This document shows positions 26,680 through 35,888 of a DNA stretch of 64,000 bases, in pieces (position 1 is the first letter of the stretch; every line of letters starts with the position of its first letter). This stretch comes from Vagococcus jeotgali (GTDB lineage: Bacteria > Bacillota > Bacilli > Lactobacillales > Vagococcaceae). The position numbers were made by a program, and so were the translations under genes. Location of the stretch: positions 248,001 to 312,000 of the forward strand of contig NZ_CP142146.1 of assembly GCF_035918315.1 (NCBI RefSeq). Reading direction: 5' to 3'. The notes under the pieces are model-generated. The model was not told the DNA's origin, ran no database searches, and was given only the letters and a program-made list of their open reading frames with translations.

Positions 26680-27051
26680 TTAAATACCAATATCTTTTTT
26701 AGCCTGCTTTAATTCATTGTCGATTTTAGTAACCTGCTCCTGAATAGCTGTCATTCTTGGTTTTGATTTGAACTCAAAACGTGCTAGACTTTTTTTAGTT
26801 TCACGGGAAAACTCAGGTATAGTTGTCTCTTTCATCTCTTTTAATAAAGCTGTTTGCTCTGAGATATTTTGTGCTTTCTGCTTTATATGCATGACTAAAT
26901 CAATATCATCACTGATTTCTTTAGTTACCATATCTCGTGTTTCCTTACCTGATCTGGGTGCAAGTGATATAGCAGAAGTCACGCCCAGTAGACTACCAAC
27001 TAGAACACCTTTGAAGAATTTTCTTTTTGAGAATGTTGATTTTCCCATCAT
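26680..27051 (-). CDS. YtxH-domain protein
   Basis: A 123-residue protein with a short hydrophobic segment near the N-terminus (FFKGVLVGSLLGVTSAISLAP) followed by RSGKETRD, the YtxH signature, and a long helical, coiled-coil-like C-terminus. The family is membrane-anchored, of unknown function and often stress-related. Its start overlaps the stop of the HIT gene by 4 bases (ATGA), so the two form a coupled pair. Confidence 0.85.
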   Translation of the reverse strand: MMGKSTFSKRKFFKGVLVGSLLGVTSAISLAPRSGKETRDMVTKEISDDIDLVMHIKQKAQNISEQTALLKEMKETTIPEFSRETKKSLARFEFKSKPRMTAIQEQVTKIDNELKQAKKDIGI

Positions 27052-27473
27052 TCTATCTCCTCTTGAATAGACTTCGCGATTTTAGTCATCATCTCTGATG
27101 TATATTTTTTTCCGTTATCTTTAAACGTTAGGGCAAAATCATCTTTTTTAGTGTATCGTGGAATTAAATGGATGTGTGAATGAAAAACACTTTGATAAGC
27201 CATTTCTTTGTTATTATTGACCATATTAAGACCTTGCATATCTGGAAAAGCTTTTTCCATACTACGAGCAATTTTTGGTACCTTGGAAAAGACAACAGCT
27301 GCTAATTCATCATCATAATCAAAAATATCGGTGATATGTTTTTTAGGAATAACTAAAGTGTGTCCTTTGGTTGTTTGAGTGATATCTAAAAAAGCATATA
27401 TATCCTCATCTTCATAGACTGAATAACTTGGAATTTCTTTATTGATTATTTTACAAAAAATACAATTTTCCAT
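27048..27473 (-). CDS. hit: HIT family hydrolase
   Basis: A 141-residue histidine-triad nucleotide hydrolase. The zinc-site start ENCIFCKIINKEIPSY and the catalytic HSHIHLIPRY are clear. I chose the ATG at 27473 because AGGAGG lies 9 bases upstream; a longer frame to 27551 has no RBS and does not match the family. It diverges from ecsA, the conserved Firmicutes neighbourhood (hit-ecsAB). Confidence 0.93.
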   Translation of the reverse strand: MENCIFCKIINKEIPSYSVYEDEDIYAFLDITQTTKGHTLVIPKKHITDIFDYDDELAAVVFSKVPKIARSMEKAFPDMQGLNMVNNNKEMAYQSVFHSHIHLIPRYTKKDDFALTFKDNGKKYTSEMMTKIAKSIQEEIE

Positions 27474-27622
27474 TACAGAATGCCTCCTAAAGGGTTTGTT
27501 TTCTAAATTCAGTGTACCACTATCTGAAAACAATATAAAGTTTAAGTACAAGTAGTGATAATACCTTAAGGAGCTTAAGAAGATATGTTATAATTTATCT
27601 ACTATGTATTGGAGGAAAAAAC

Positions 27623-28363
27623 ATGAGTTTAGAAGTGAATCAACTAACAGGTGGCTACGGTCATATTCCTGTACTAAAATCAGTCAGTTTTGATGTGAAA
27701 TCAGGTGAGATAGTAGGCTTGATTGGTTTAAATGGTGCAGGTAAAAGTACGACGATAAAACATATTATCGGCCTTTTAAATGCCACAAAAGGCAGCATTA
27801 CAATAGACGGAGAAACAATTAAGAGTGCTCCAGATAGTTATCGTAAAAAGATTGGCTATATCCCAGAAACTCCCATTTTATATGATGAATTAACCTTACG
27901 TGAACATATTGAAGTTACAGCTATGGCTTATGATATTCCAAAAGAAGAGGTCATGGAGCGAGCAGATTATTTATTAAAACTATTTCGTCTAGACAATAAA
28001 TTAGACTGGTTTCCAACGAATTTTTCTAAAGGGATGAAGCAAAAAGTCATGGTATTGTGTGCTTTTTTGACGAAACCTAGTTTATATATTATTGATGAGC
28101 CATTTTTAGGGTTAGATCCCCTAGCAATCAACGCCTTACTAGAATTAATGACAGAGATGAAAAAACAAGGTGCTGCTATTTTAATGTCTACACATATTTT
28201 AGCTACTGCTGAAAAATATTGTGATAGCTTTGTCGTATTACATAACGGTGAGGTTAAAGCAGATGGAACGATGGCTGATTTAAGGCAGGAGTTTAACTTA
28301 CCAGATTCTTCTTTGGATGATATTTATATATCCTTAACAAAAGAAGAGGAGGCACATAAATGA
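27623..28363 (+). CDS. ecsA: ABC transporter ATP-binding protein EcsA
   Basis: A 246-residue ATPase: Walker A GLNGAGKST, Q-loop YIPETP, signature FSKGMKQKVMV and Walker B LYIIDEPFLGLDP, H-loop STHILATAEK. With EcsB it forms an exporter-type complex that in Bacillus affects secretion and intramembrane proteolysis. RBS TGGAGG. An extended -10 promoter (TGTTATAAT, -10 at 27599-27604) lies just upstream. It overlaps ecsB by 4 bases. Confidence 0.95.
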   Translation: MSLEVNQLTGGYGHIPVLKSVSFDVKSGEIVGLIGLNGAGKSTTIKHIIGLLNATKGSITIDGETIKSAPDSYRKKIGYIPETPILYDELTLREHIEVTAMAYDIPKEEVMERADYLLKLFRLDNKLDWFPTNFSKGMKQKVMVLCAFLTKPSLYIIDEPFLGLDPLAINALLELMTEMKKQGAAILMSTHILATAEKYCDSFVVLHNGEVKADGTMADLRQEFNLPDSSLDDIYISLTKEEEAHK

Positions 28364-29580
28364 CAGCTTTTTTTACCAAACGCTTAGGAAACCATCAGAA
28401 GAAGATGATGCGTTTTTTAAAGTATGTGATGAATGATCATTTTGTTTTAGTCTGTATGATAGCACTAGGTGGTATGGGGTATTATTATTCTTCGTATTTG
28501 AAAACACTAGACACATCTGTTTCTTATATGAGAATACTTGTTTTAGTTATTTGGTTACTGGCTATTTCAATTGGCAAATTAAGCACATTAATTCAGGAGG
28601 CTGATGGGGTATTTTTACTTCCAAAAGAGCCAGAGATGCTACCTTATTTAAAAAAAGGGTTACAGCACTCTTTAATTATACCCATTGTAAGTGAGGCTAT
28701 TATTATTGGCGTTAGTTTTCCATTACTTGTAGCTACCACCCAAATTGAGTTTTCAAGTTATATCTGGTTTTTACTGAGTGCTGTGACGTTAAAATATAGT
28801 CATTTGTGGATTCAGTTAGAATCGCTATATTTGGATACTAAAAAAGTAGTCTATTGGCAAGATTTTATTTGGTTTGTTGGTGCTATTTTAAGTTTTTCGC
28901 TAGGGCTGTACGTATCACCTTATTTAAGTCTAATAAGTGCAGTTATTTTTGGTGTTGTTCTTGTCTTAGTGGCGAAAAAAAATGTTCAAAATAGTCAACT
29001 AGACTGGGATAAAAGTATTATTTCCGAACAACAGCGTCTAAAGAGGATTTATTCTTTCTTTAATTTATTTACTGATGTACCAGGAATTGCGACCCAAGTG
29101 AAACGTCGTCGCTATATGGATGGTGTGTTAAATAGGATAAAAAAAGAAACTGCCAATACATATCTATATTTGTATTCTCGTGTTTTAGTAAGAAGTTCAG
29201 AGTATAGTGGTCTAATTATTAGATTAACCTTAGTTGGCTTAATATTAATTTGGTTTAGTCAGTCATTTTGGTTAATGATTATTGTCGGAGTGTTGTTTAT
29301 CTACTTGATTGGTTTTCAAATGTTACCTATGTATCACGCTTTTGATTATATGCTGATGACACAACTATACCCTGTCGATACCTCTCAAAAAAGACAGGCA
29401 GTAAATAGTCTTATTAGGTGGGTTTTAGTTAGTGCTGTTACCTTATTTAGTATCGCAACCTTAATAGTGTTCCCTGATAAAAAGGCTGCAGCTGAAATAG
29501 TGATAGCTTATGTTGTGATGACACTTTTTATGACTTACATTTATTTGCCAAATCGTTTAAAAAAAATTGAAAAAAAATAA
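28360..29580 (+). CDS. ecsB: ABC transporter permease EcsB
   Basis: A 406-residue membrane protein with about ten hydrophobic segments in pairs, the EcsB pattern (MRFLKYVMNDHFVLV at the start, TDVPGIATQVKRRRYMD in the middle). It is the membrane partner of EcsA and overlaps it by 4 bases. The third gene ecsC, which follows in Bacillus, is not present. Confidence 0.93.
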   Translation: MTAFFTKRLGNHQKKMMRFLKYVMNDHFVLVCMIALGGMGYYYSSYLKTLDTSVSYMRILVLVIWLLAISIGKLSTLIQEADGVFLLPKEPEMLPYLKKGLQHSLIIPIVSEAIIIGVSFPLLVATTQIEFSSYIWFLLSAVTLKYSHLWIQLESLYLDTKKVVYWQDFIWFVGAILSFSLGLYVSPYLSLISAVIFGVVLVLVAKKNVQNSQLDWDKSIISEQQRLKRIYSFFNLFTDVPGIATQVKRRRYMDGVLNRIKKETANTYLYLYSRVLVRSSEYSGLIIRLTLVGLILIWFSQSFWLMIIVGVLFIYLIGFQMLPMYHAFDYMLMTQLYPVDTSQKRQAVNSLIRWVLVSAVTLFSIATLIVFPDKKAAAEIVIAYVVMTLFMTYIYLPNRLKKIEKK

Positions 29581-29694
29581 AATTAGACACAACACTCATG
29601 GTAGAATGTGTTATACTGGATTTTCGAATTCTGATGAGTTAAGTACAAAAACAGACTGTTTTTGTTAAAGTAAGATGGATGGAGAGAAGTAAAC

Positions 29695-30477
29695 ATGTTT
29701 AATTTGGAAAATGATTGGGTCCTCCAACCAATAAAAGGAGATACAGGTAAAGCTTATAAAGGCGTAAAAGCTAGCAAAAAAATATTTATCAAACGAAATT
29801 CTACCCCTTTCTTGGCAGCATTATCCAGAGAAGGCTTAACTCCTAAATTACTTTGGACAAAACGGACTAGTCATGGTGATGTCTTGGCTGCCCAAGAGTG
29901 GTTAGATGGTCGTCAACTACAAGAGTCAGAGATAGCTAGTAATGAAGATATCAATCACATGCTACGTTACTTACATCAATCAAAATCGTTAAAATCCATG
30001 TTAAAGAGAATGAATGGTGTGGAAAAATCAGCTTTTGATTTATTACAAGATTACGCCACAAATTTACCTAGTGAATTACAACAAAATACTTATCTTACAA
30101 AGGTGTTTCAATTTCTTGAAGATAACCTACCGTTTTATGATGAACACAGCTATGTGGCTTGTCATGGTGATGCCATTCATAATAACTGGATGTTATCGCG
30201 AACAGGAGAGTTATATTTAGTTGATTGGGATTTTTCTGTTCTATCTGATCCTGCCTTTGATTTAGGAACTGTATTAGGACAATATGTGGAAAAAGAAGCT
30301 TGGGCTGATTGGCTAGAGTGTTATGGTGAAGAAGTAGATGATGAGTTAATAGATAGAATTTATTGGTATAGTGGGATTAATTTATTGCTTCAAATTAAAC
30401 GTAGTTATGAAAGATATGAAAAAGAGCAAATGAATACTTACTTATCAATGCTAAAAAAATTATATAATTATTCGTAA
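29695..30477 (+). CDS. ytmP: Phosphotransferase-family protein (YtmP-like)
   Basis: A 260-residue aminoglycoside/choline-kinase-like protein. The catalytic loop CHGDAIHNNWML and the metal-binding LVDWDFSVLSDPAFDLG have the kinase-fold residues; the N-terminal lobe is short. YtmP homologues sit directly before trmB across Firmicutes; a role in sugar or thiamine phosphorylation has been suggested but not proven. Upstream an extended -10 (TGTTATACT near 29610) and a small hairpin at 29646-29664 are seen. Confidence 0.85.
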   Translation: MFNLENDWVLQPIKGDTGKAYKGVKASKKIFIKRNSTPFLAALSREGLTPKLLWTKRTSHGDVLAAQEWLDGRQLQESEIASNEDINHMLRYLHQSKSLKSMLKRMNGVEKSAFDLLQDYATNLPSELQQNTYLTKVFQFLEDNLPFYDEHSYVACHGDAIHNNWMLSRTGELYLVDWDFSVLSDPAFDLGTVLGQYVEKEAWADWLECYGEEVDDELIDRIYWYSGINLLLQIKRSYERYEKEQMNTYLSMLKKLYNYS

Positions 30478-30525
30478 CTCTTTGGTATTCTTGCCAAGGA
30501 GTTATTTTGTAGAAGGAGTATAACA

Positions 30526-31170
30526 ATGAGATTAAGAAACAAACCAGGTGCAATGGAGACGATTAATAATCATCCAGAATATATCTTGAAAGATGGTAGT
30601 GAGTATAAAGGAAAGTGGCAAACGAGATTTTCTAAAGAACAACCTATTCATATTGAAGTAGGTAGTGGTAAGGGACAATTTATTGTTAACATGGCTAAAG
30701 CTCATCCTGATATTAATTATATTGGTATTGAGTTACAAACAAATGCGATTATTTCTATTTTAGAGAAGCAATTAGAAGAAAGATTACCTAATTTACAGTT
30801 ATTATTAGTTAATGGGGCAGATTTGACTGAATATTTTGCATCAGGAGAAGTTGATCAAGTCTACCTAAATTTTTCTGATCCGTGGCCAAAAACAAAGCAT
30901 GAAAAACGTCGCTTAACATTTAAAACCTTCTTAAAAACGTATGAAGATATTAGTAAGCCAGGAGCTCAGCTACATTTTAAAACAGATAATTTAGGTTTGT
31001 TCGAATATTCATTAAGTAGTTTATCAAAATATGGTATGACTTTAACTCAAGTTTGGCTTGATCTACATCACAGTTCTTACGAGGAGAACATTATGACAGA
31101 ATATGAAGAAAAATTTTCTGCTAAAGGTCAGCCGATTTATAGATTAGAAGCACAATTTAACTCTAATTAA
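30526..31170 (+). CDS. trmB: tRNA (guanine-N7-)-methyltransferase
   Basis: A 214-residue Rossmann-fold methyltransferase that makes m7G46 in tRNA. Motif I is [10 protein letters not shown], then GIELQTNAI and [16 protein letters not shown], the TrmB signature. RBS AAGGAG. It lies 48 bases after ytmP in a likely operon. Confidence 0.96.
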   Translation: MRLRNKPGAMETINNHPEYILKDGSEYKGKWQTRFSKEQPIHIEVGSGKGQFIVNMAKAHPDINYIGIELQTNAIISILEKQLEERLPNLQLLLVNGADLTEYFASGEVDQVYLNFSDPWPKTKHEKRRLTFKTFLKTYEDISKPGAQLHFKTDNLGLFEYSLSSLSKYGMTLTQVWLDLHHSSYEENIMTEYEEKFSAKGQPIYRLEAQFNSN

Positions 31171-31205
31171 TGAGTAAGTGAAGAAACAAGATGAGGAGAG
31201 GTATT

Positions 31206-32132
31206 GTGAAGTTTAGGCAATTAGCAGCTTTCTTATTGAGTAGTCTGGTATTATTAAGTGGCTGTGCAACTAATAATAGTCAAGAAGAAACCTATGAATC
31301 TACAAGGGTGGAAGGTGTGACTAAAAAGCAAGTGGATGATTCTTCGTCATTAAAATCAAGAGAAGAACCTAAAGCAAAGCAAGGGACAACTGAAAAGGCC
31401 AAAATGGCTAAAGTTCAACAACTTCTTGATGAGGAGTATAATGAAGAGGGTTACGGGATTTATGTGGAGAGTTTAGTGGATGAATCTAGTGCCTCTATGA
31501 ATGGCAATCGATTATTTTTTGCAGCAAGTACTGGTAAATTACCGGCACTTTACTATACGCAAAAAATGTTTGATGAGAAGAAGATTGATCCGAATAAAAA
31601 ATTTCCTTATGTTGATGATATTAATGAAGTAGAAGATTACTCTTATATGCGTGCTGGTGCTGGTGTTTTACAAGATGAGGAGCTTGGGACAGAATTTTCT
31701 CTAGATCAAATCATGGAGTGGACGGCAAAGCATTCTGACAATCAAGGAGCTAACTTTTTAGGCTATTACGGCGGAGATAAATTTGGTTCTGATATGCAAA
31801 AAGAAATTGCAAGGATTATAGGAAGACCTTGGCATATTCCTTTTGAAGTGACACCAAAAGAAAATGCTCTATTAATGAAGGCAATCTATGAGCAGGATGG
31901 TAAACTAGTAACTTATTTATCTAAAACAGATTATGATAATGAGCGTATTGCAGAATACATTCCAAAAGATGTCAAAGTTGCTCATAAAATTGGTGATGCT
32001 GAGGAGTTTACTCATGATATTGCTATAGTCTATGCTAAAAACCCTTATATTATATCAGTGATGACTGAAGATGCTGGAAGTTATGAAGATACTTCTATCC
32101 TATCTAAAAAAGTTTATGACATATTAAATTAG
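31206..32132 (+). CDS. Serine hydrolase lipoprotein, class A beta-lactamase fold
   Basis: A 308-residue lipoprotein: signal peptide with lipobox LLSGC, a linker rich in S/K/E (about residues 25-65), then a class A beta-lactamase-like domain. The three motifs are present in order: SxxK as STGK (in FFAASTGKLPAL), SDN (in AKHSDNQGAN) and KxG as KIG (in VAHKIGDAEE). Such chromosomal lipoproteins are usually not resistance enzymes; a cell-wall peptidase or esterase role is possible. I chose the GTG at 31206 (AGGAGAGG upstream); the ATG at 31191 itself overlaps this RBS. It ends at a strong terminator. Confidence 0.85.
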   Translation: MKFRQLAAFLLSSLVLLSGCATNNSQEETYESTRVEGVTKKQVDDSSSLKSREEPKAKQGTTEKAKMAKVQQLLDEEYNEEGYGIYVESLVDESSASMNGNRLFFAASTGKLPALYYTQKMFDEKKIDPNKKFPYVDDINEVEDYSYMRAGAGVLQDEELGTEFSLDQIMEWTAKHSDNQGANFLGYYGGDKFGSDMQKEIARIIGRPWHIPFEVTPKENALLMKAIYEQDGKLVTYLSKTDYDNERIAEYIPKDVKVAHKIGDAEEFTHDIAIVYAKNPYIISVMTEDAGSYEDTSILSKKVYDILN

Positions 32133-32137
32133 AAATG

Positions 32138-32187
32138 AAAAAGTAGTAAGCTTATGTTTAGCCAAACGTAAGCTTACTACTTTTATT
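32138..32187. terminator. Bidirectional terminator
   Basis: AAAAGTAGTAAGCTTA and TAAGCTTACTACTTTT form a long perfect stem around TGTTTAGCCAAACG, with T-runs outward on both strands. It serves the serine hydrolase gene and the convergent LOG gene. Confidence 0.9.
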
Positions 32188-32189
32188 TG

Positions 32190-32735
32190 TTATGAATTGA
32201 AGTGAGTTAAAAATGTATTAATATCTTCTAAGGAGTTAGAAAATAAGACAGCATCTCTATCTTCTTTAGATAAAAATCCTGTTTTTACCATATGATCAAA
32301 CTGTTGTTGTAATAAATCATAATACCCATTGATGTTGTAGAAGACGCAAGGTTTTTTATGAAGCCCAATTCTTCCCCAAGAGATGGCTTCAGATATTTCT
32401 TCAATTGTTCCTGCTCCTCCAGGTAAGGCAATAAAGGCATCAGATAAGTCAATGATACGTTTTTTTCGCTCATGCATGTCATTTACAATAAAAAATTCAT
32501 CAACATTTTTATTAGCTCCTTCTTTTCCAACTAGAAAGGTAGGCATAATACCTATACTATGCCCGTCATATTTATTGACAGTATCAGAGATAACCCCCAT
32601 GAGTCCTGTCACACCACCCCCGTAGACTAATTCGTATTGATTATTCACTAACCACTTTCCAAGGTGAATAGTTTCAGTTTCATAAACTGGATCAAAACCA
32701 CTATTAGTACCACAGTATACGGCAATTTTCTTCAT
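32190..32735 (-). CDS. LOG family protein (nucleotide 5'-monophosphate phosphoribohydrolase)
   Basis: A 181-residue Rossmann-fold protein of the LOG/TIGR00730 family. The signature is PGGAGTIEEISE (family PGGxGTxxE), preceded by the N-terminal AVYCGTNSG and the VYGGGVTGLMG phosphate-binding loop. The plant enzyme releases cytokinin bases; bacterial members hydrolyse nucleoside monophosphates and their true substrate is not known. It is transcribed alone. Confidence 0.92.
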   Translation of the reverse strand: MKKIAVYCGTNSGFDPVYETETIHLGKWLVNNQYELVYGGGVTGLMGVISDTVNKYDGHSIGIMPTFLVGKEGANKNVDEFFIVNDMHERKKRIIDLSDAFIALPGGAGTIEEISEAISWGRIGLHKKPCVFYNINGYYDLLQQQFDHMVKTGFLSKEDRDAVLFSNSLEDINTFLTHFNS

Positions 32736-32833
32736 AGATATGCCTCTTTTCTAAATTAAAATAAAAAACACCCTTCACTAAAATAATAATCAATTTTCGT
32801 GATAGATGCTTTTTTATATGACGAATGTTTTGT

Positions 32834-33190
32834 TTAATCGATACGGTAAATATCGATTATTGAACCTGTATGAGCATCTGCAATAAATTCATATTGCGCT
32901 AATTCATTATGTTCAATTCTTGAAATACCACCAGTATAAACATGAGTCTTAACAGCAAATTTTTGGAATGGTTCTTTTTTAAAATGGATCCAAGATCCTT
33001 CAATTGTACCATCTTCTAAAAATTCTGATTTTACTTGTTCTAAAATATCATCTGCTGATAAGACACGATTTTTTTTGTACCAATGAGTAGCTGCAACACC
33101 AACGATTAATCCTGTAACAATGCCAATGCTCAAACCTGTTGATAGGTGACTATGATAGTTTTCTTCTACATGTTCTTTTTTAAACAACAT
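32834..33190 (-). CDS. Small membrane-anchored protein with PepSY-like C-terminus
   Basis: A 118-residue protein: short charged start, one membrane helix at about 20-36 (GLSIGIVTGLIVGVAATHW), then a soluble domain ending with YEFIADAHTGSIIDIYRID, which resembles a PepSY repeat. The function is unknown. The start at 33190 follows AGGAGG by 7 bases; an in-frame upstream extension to 33232 lacks a better RBS. It diverges from pepA. Confidence 0.75.
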   Translation of the reverse strand: MLFKKEHVEENYHSHLSTGLSIGIVTGLIVGVAATHWYKKNRVLSADDILEQVKSEFLEDGTIEGSWIHFKKEPFQKFAVKTHVYTGGISRIEHNELAQYEFIADAHTGSIIDIYRID

Positions 33191-33310
33191 GAGTAAACCT
33201 CCTTGGTAAGTTAGTAATGATACTGTTATCATTGTAGCATAATTATATCAAATATAAAGAAAAAACCGTTACAAGAGTAGGTATGCTAGTTTATTGCGCT
33301 ACTTAATTTG

Positions 33311-33319
33311 TGTTATAAT
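33311..33319 (+). promoter_or_regulatory. Extended -10 promoter of pepA
   Basis: TGTTATAAT: a TG dinucleotide one base upstream of a consensus -10 (33314-33319). The -35 region is weak. Confidence 0.5.
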
Positions 33320-33371
33320 TAGTGTGAGAAGAAAGTGAGGTGAACTACTAAAGTTAATTTAGTAGGTAAAC

Positions 33372-34448
33372 ATGGATGATAAATTATTTCAACGTATCAA
33401 ATATTTGACAGAAATTCAAAGTGTTAGTGGGGCAGAGGAGAATATGCGCCAAGTGATGACAAAAGAGATGACTCCTTTTGTGGACAAAATTGAGTATGAT
33501 GGTTTAGGTGGGGTATTTGGGATTAAAAAAAGCCAAGCAGAAAATGCACCAAGAATTATGCTAGCATCTCACATGGATGAAGTTGGTTTTATGGTCAGCC
33601 AAATTCAAGATAACGGCTTATTTAGAGTAGTCCCATTAGGTGGATGGAACCCGTATGTGGTATCAGCACAACGTTTCACCTTACAAACTAAAAAAGGTGA
33701 TTACCCAGTTATCTCATCTTCAGTTCCGCCACATTTATTGCGTGGTACAAGTGGTCAAAAAGCAGTTGATGTTGCTGATATTTTATTTGATGCAGGTTTT
33801 GTATCAAAAGAAGAAGCTGAAAGTTTTGGTGTGAGACCAGGAGATACGGTTGTTCCTGAGGCAGAAACGATTATGACAGCAAACGGCAAGCGCGTGATAA
33901 GTAAAGCATGGGATAACAGGTATGGCTGTACGTTAGTCTTAGACGTATTAGAAGAGCTTGCCAATACTGAATTGAATAATACGTTGATTGCAGGTGCAAA
34001 CGTTCAAGAAGAAGTTGGTTTACGTGGAGCTAAAGTATCTACTACTAAATTTAGACCTGATTTATTCTTTGCTGTAGATTGCTCCCCAGCTGGTGATATG
34101 GATGGTAAAAAAGATGCCAATGGACGATTAGATGATGGTTTCTTATTACGTATTTTTGATCCAGGTATGATCATGCTTGGTCGCATGCGTGAATTTATCA
34201 TTAAAACAGCAGAAGAAAATAATATTCCGTATCAATCGTTTGTATCAAAAGGTGGAACAGATGCTGGAGCTGCTCATATGGCAAATGACGGAGTGCCAAG
34301 TGCTGTGATTGGAGTACCAGGAAGATACATCCATACTCACCAAACAATGTTTAGTATTAAAGATTATGAAGCAGCTAAAGAGATGGTTCTAAAACTATTA
34401 CTTAAATTAGACAGACAAACGGTAGATGAGATTATCTACGGAACGTAG
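33372..34448 (+). CDS. pepA: Glutamyl aminopeptidase (M42 family)
   Basis: A 358-residue metallo-aminopeptidase that removes N-terminal Glu/Asp from peptides. Zinc ligands and catalytic residues are visible in the family motifs: ASHMDEVGFMV, SKAWDNRYG, NVQEEVGLRGA (catalytic Glu pair), VDCSPAGD and the C-terminal IHTHQTMF. The length agrees with lactococcal PepA. It is followed at 5 bases by the thioredoxin-like gene, so it heads a small operon (pepA-trx-like-usp-ytpR). Confidence 0.95.
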   Translation: MDDKLFQRIKYLTEIQSVSGAEENMRQVMTKEMTPFVDKIEYDGLGGVFGIKKSQAENAPRIMLASHMDEVGFMVSQIQDNGLFRVVPLGGWNPYVVSAQRFTLQTKKGDYPVISSSVPPHLLRGTSGQKAVDVADILFDAGFVSKEEAESFGVRPGDTVVPEAETIMTANGKRVISKAWDNRYGCTLVLDVLEELANTELNNTLIAGANVQEEVGLRGAKVSTTKFRPDLFFAVDCSPAGDMDGKKDANGRLDDGFLLRIFDPGMIMLGRMREFIIKTAEENNIPYQSFVSKGGTDAGAAHMANDGVPSAVIGVPGRYIHTHQTMFSIKDYEAAKEMVLKLLLKLDRQTVDEIIYGT

Positions 34449-34453
34449 GCTAA

Positions 34454-34768
34454 ATGATGCTAGTACCTAAAAGTTTAGAAGAATTAGCAGTACCGATTGA
34501 ATCAGGTAAAACGATTTTATTTTTCACAGCTGATTGGTGCGGGGATTATGTTTATATCAAACATGCTATGCCAGAAATTGAAGCAGCTTTTCCAGAATAC
34601 ACTTTTGTACAAGTAGACCGTGATGACTTTATTGCCGTTTGTCAACAATGGGATGTATTTGGAATACCAAGTTTTATCGCTATTGAAGACGGACATGAAG
34701 TTGGTCGTTTTGTCAGTAAGAATAGAAAAACCAAAGAAGAAATTATGACGTTTATTTCAGAATTATAA
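34454..34768 (+). CDS. Thioredoxin-like protein (YtpP type) lacking the second active-site cysteine
   Basis: A 104-residue thioredoxin-fold protein. The strand-helix active site reads FFTADWCGDYVYIKHAMPE: only one cysteine remains, where YtpP-type homologues have WCGDC. The cis-proline in FGIPSF is present and the fold seems whole. It probably cannot reduce disulphides by the normal two-cysteine mechanism, but it could work as a monothiol protein or be inactive. The start at ATG 34454 (or 34457) has only a weak RBS, consistent with coupling to pepA, whose stop is 5 bases upstream. Confidence 0.85.
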   Translation: MMLVPKSLEELAVPIESGKTILFFTADWCGDYVYIKHAMPEIEAAFPEYTFVQVDRDDFIAVCQQWDVFGIPSFIAIEDGHEVGRFVSKNRKTKEEIMTFISEL

Positions 34769-34783
34769 AAGGAGGAGTTTTTT

Positions 34784-35239
34784 ATGACAGCAACACAAGA
34801 GTATCATTCAATATTAGTGGGAACAGATGGAAGCGACCAAGCAAGACAAGCTTTTGAAAAAGCAATTGCTGTTGCCAAACGTAATCATGCCAAAGTAGTG
34901 GTAGCTCATATTATGGAACATCATTTATATGGAGGCACGATGTCATTTTCAACTTATACGCCAGATTTAATTCAAGATGAAACAAATGAAGCAAAATCAT
35001 TACTAAAAGAGTACGTCGAAATAGCTAAGAGCCTAGATTATGACAATGTGGAAACAGTGTTGGAATTTGGCTCACCTAAAGTCATGATGGCAACAGATTT
35101 ACCAGAAAAATACAAAACAGATTTAATCATGGTAGGTCAATCAGGGTTAAATGCTGTTGAAAGATTTGTGATGGGAAGTGTGAGTGATTATATTATCCGC
35201 ACAGCTTCATGTGATGTCTTGGTTGTTAGACCAGATTAG
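34784..35239 (+). CDS. Universal stress protein (UspA family)
   Basis: A 151-residue UspA-fold protein. The N-terminal SILVGTDGSDQARQA and C-terminal GQSGLNAVERFVMGSVSDYI contain the ATP-binding G-2x-G-9x-G-(S/T) motif. RBS AAAGGAGGAG is very strong. It is in the run from pepA to ytpR. Confidence 0.94.
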   Translation: MTATQEYHSILVGTDGSDQARQAFEKAIAVAKRNHAKVVVAHIMEHHLYGGTMSFSTYTPDLIQDETNEAKSLLKEYVEIAKSLDYDNVETVLEFGSPKVMMATDLPEKYKTDLIMVGQSGLNAVERFVMGSVSDYIIRTASCDVLVVRPD

Positions 35240-35263
35240 TAAGTGATGATGGGAGATTAAAAA

Positions 35264-35884
35264 ATGATAGTAAGTTATAATTTAGAGGCTGTAGGGGATA
35301 CGTTGATTATTGTTACAGCTAATAGTTTTGATAAAGAAGTAAAGTATATTAGACAAAAAAATGTATCGTGTATTATGATAGCTGAGAACGACCAAATTGT
35401 CGGTTGGAATATTTTTGAAGCATCACATCACATTACAAATTTAAAAGGTAATGGACAAATTGAATTATCTCCTTCACAAATCACAGAGTTAAACTTAGTT
35501 GTGAAAGAGGCAGGATTTGCAACAGAATTTGTTGTAGATAATGACCCTAAATTTGTTGTAGGTTACGTTCATACAAGTGTAGATCATGAGGATTCTGACC
35601 ATTTAACTGTTAATGATATTGAAATTGACAATGCTCAACATGTTCAAATCGTTTGTGGTGCTTCTAATATGAAAGCTGGCTTGAAGGTTGTTGTTGCAAA
35701 AGTTGGAGCGATGATGCCAGATGGTTTAATTATTTGGCCTGGAGAATTACGAGGAGTTAAGAGTGATGGTATGGTCTGTTCTGCTAAAGAATTAGGTCTT
35801 AAAGATGCACCAAAAGAAAAAGGTATTTTAGAATTAGATGATTCTTATGTGGTAGGATCTAAATTTGTTTTACCTGAAAAGTAA
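35264..35884 (+). CDS. ytpR: YtpR family tRNA-binding protein
   Basis: A 206-residue protein with an N-terminal DUF4479 region and a C-terminal OB-fold tRNA-binding domain (VGYVHTSVDHEDSDHLTVNDIEI start, QIVCGASNMKAGLKVVVAKVGA, GVKSDGMVCSAKELGL). The domain resembles the PheT and MetG extensions. A structural RNA-binding function is likely, its role is unknown. It closes the pepA run. Confidence 0.93.
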   Translation: MIVSYNLEAVGDTLIIVTANSFDKEVKYIRQKNVSCIMIAENDQIVGWNIFEASHHITNLKGNGQIELSPSQITELNLVVKEAGFATEFVVDNDPKFVVGYVHTSVDHEDSDHLTVNDIEIDNAQHVQIVCGASNMKAGLKVVVAKVGAMMPDGLIIWPGELRGVKSDGMVCSAKELGLKDAPKEKGILELDDSYVVGSKFVLPEK

Positions 35885-35888
35885 GGTT

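Noticed and set aside
29646-29664. CAAAAACA/TGTTTTTG hairpin as terminator before the ytmP-like gene
   Set aside because: Short, AU-only stem with a 3-base loop and no further T-run; too weak to call.
30014-30220. Small frame inside the ytmP-like gene
   Set aside because: Out-of-frame shadow of a well-supported gene.
31206-32132. Acquired beta-lactamase resistance gene
   Set aside because: Lipoprotein with core-gene context beside trmB, same base composition as neighbours and no mobile flanks.
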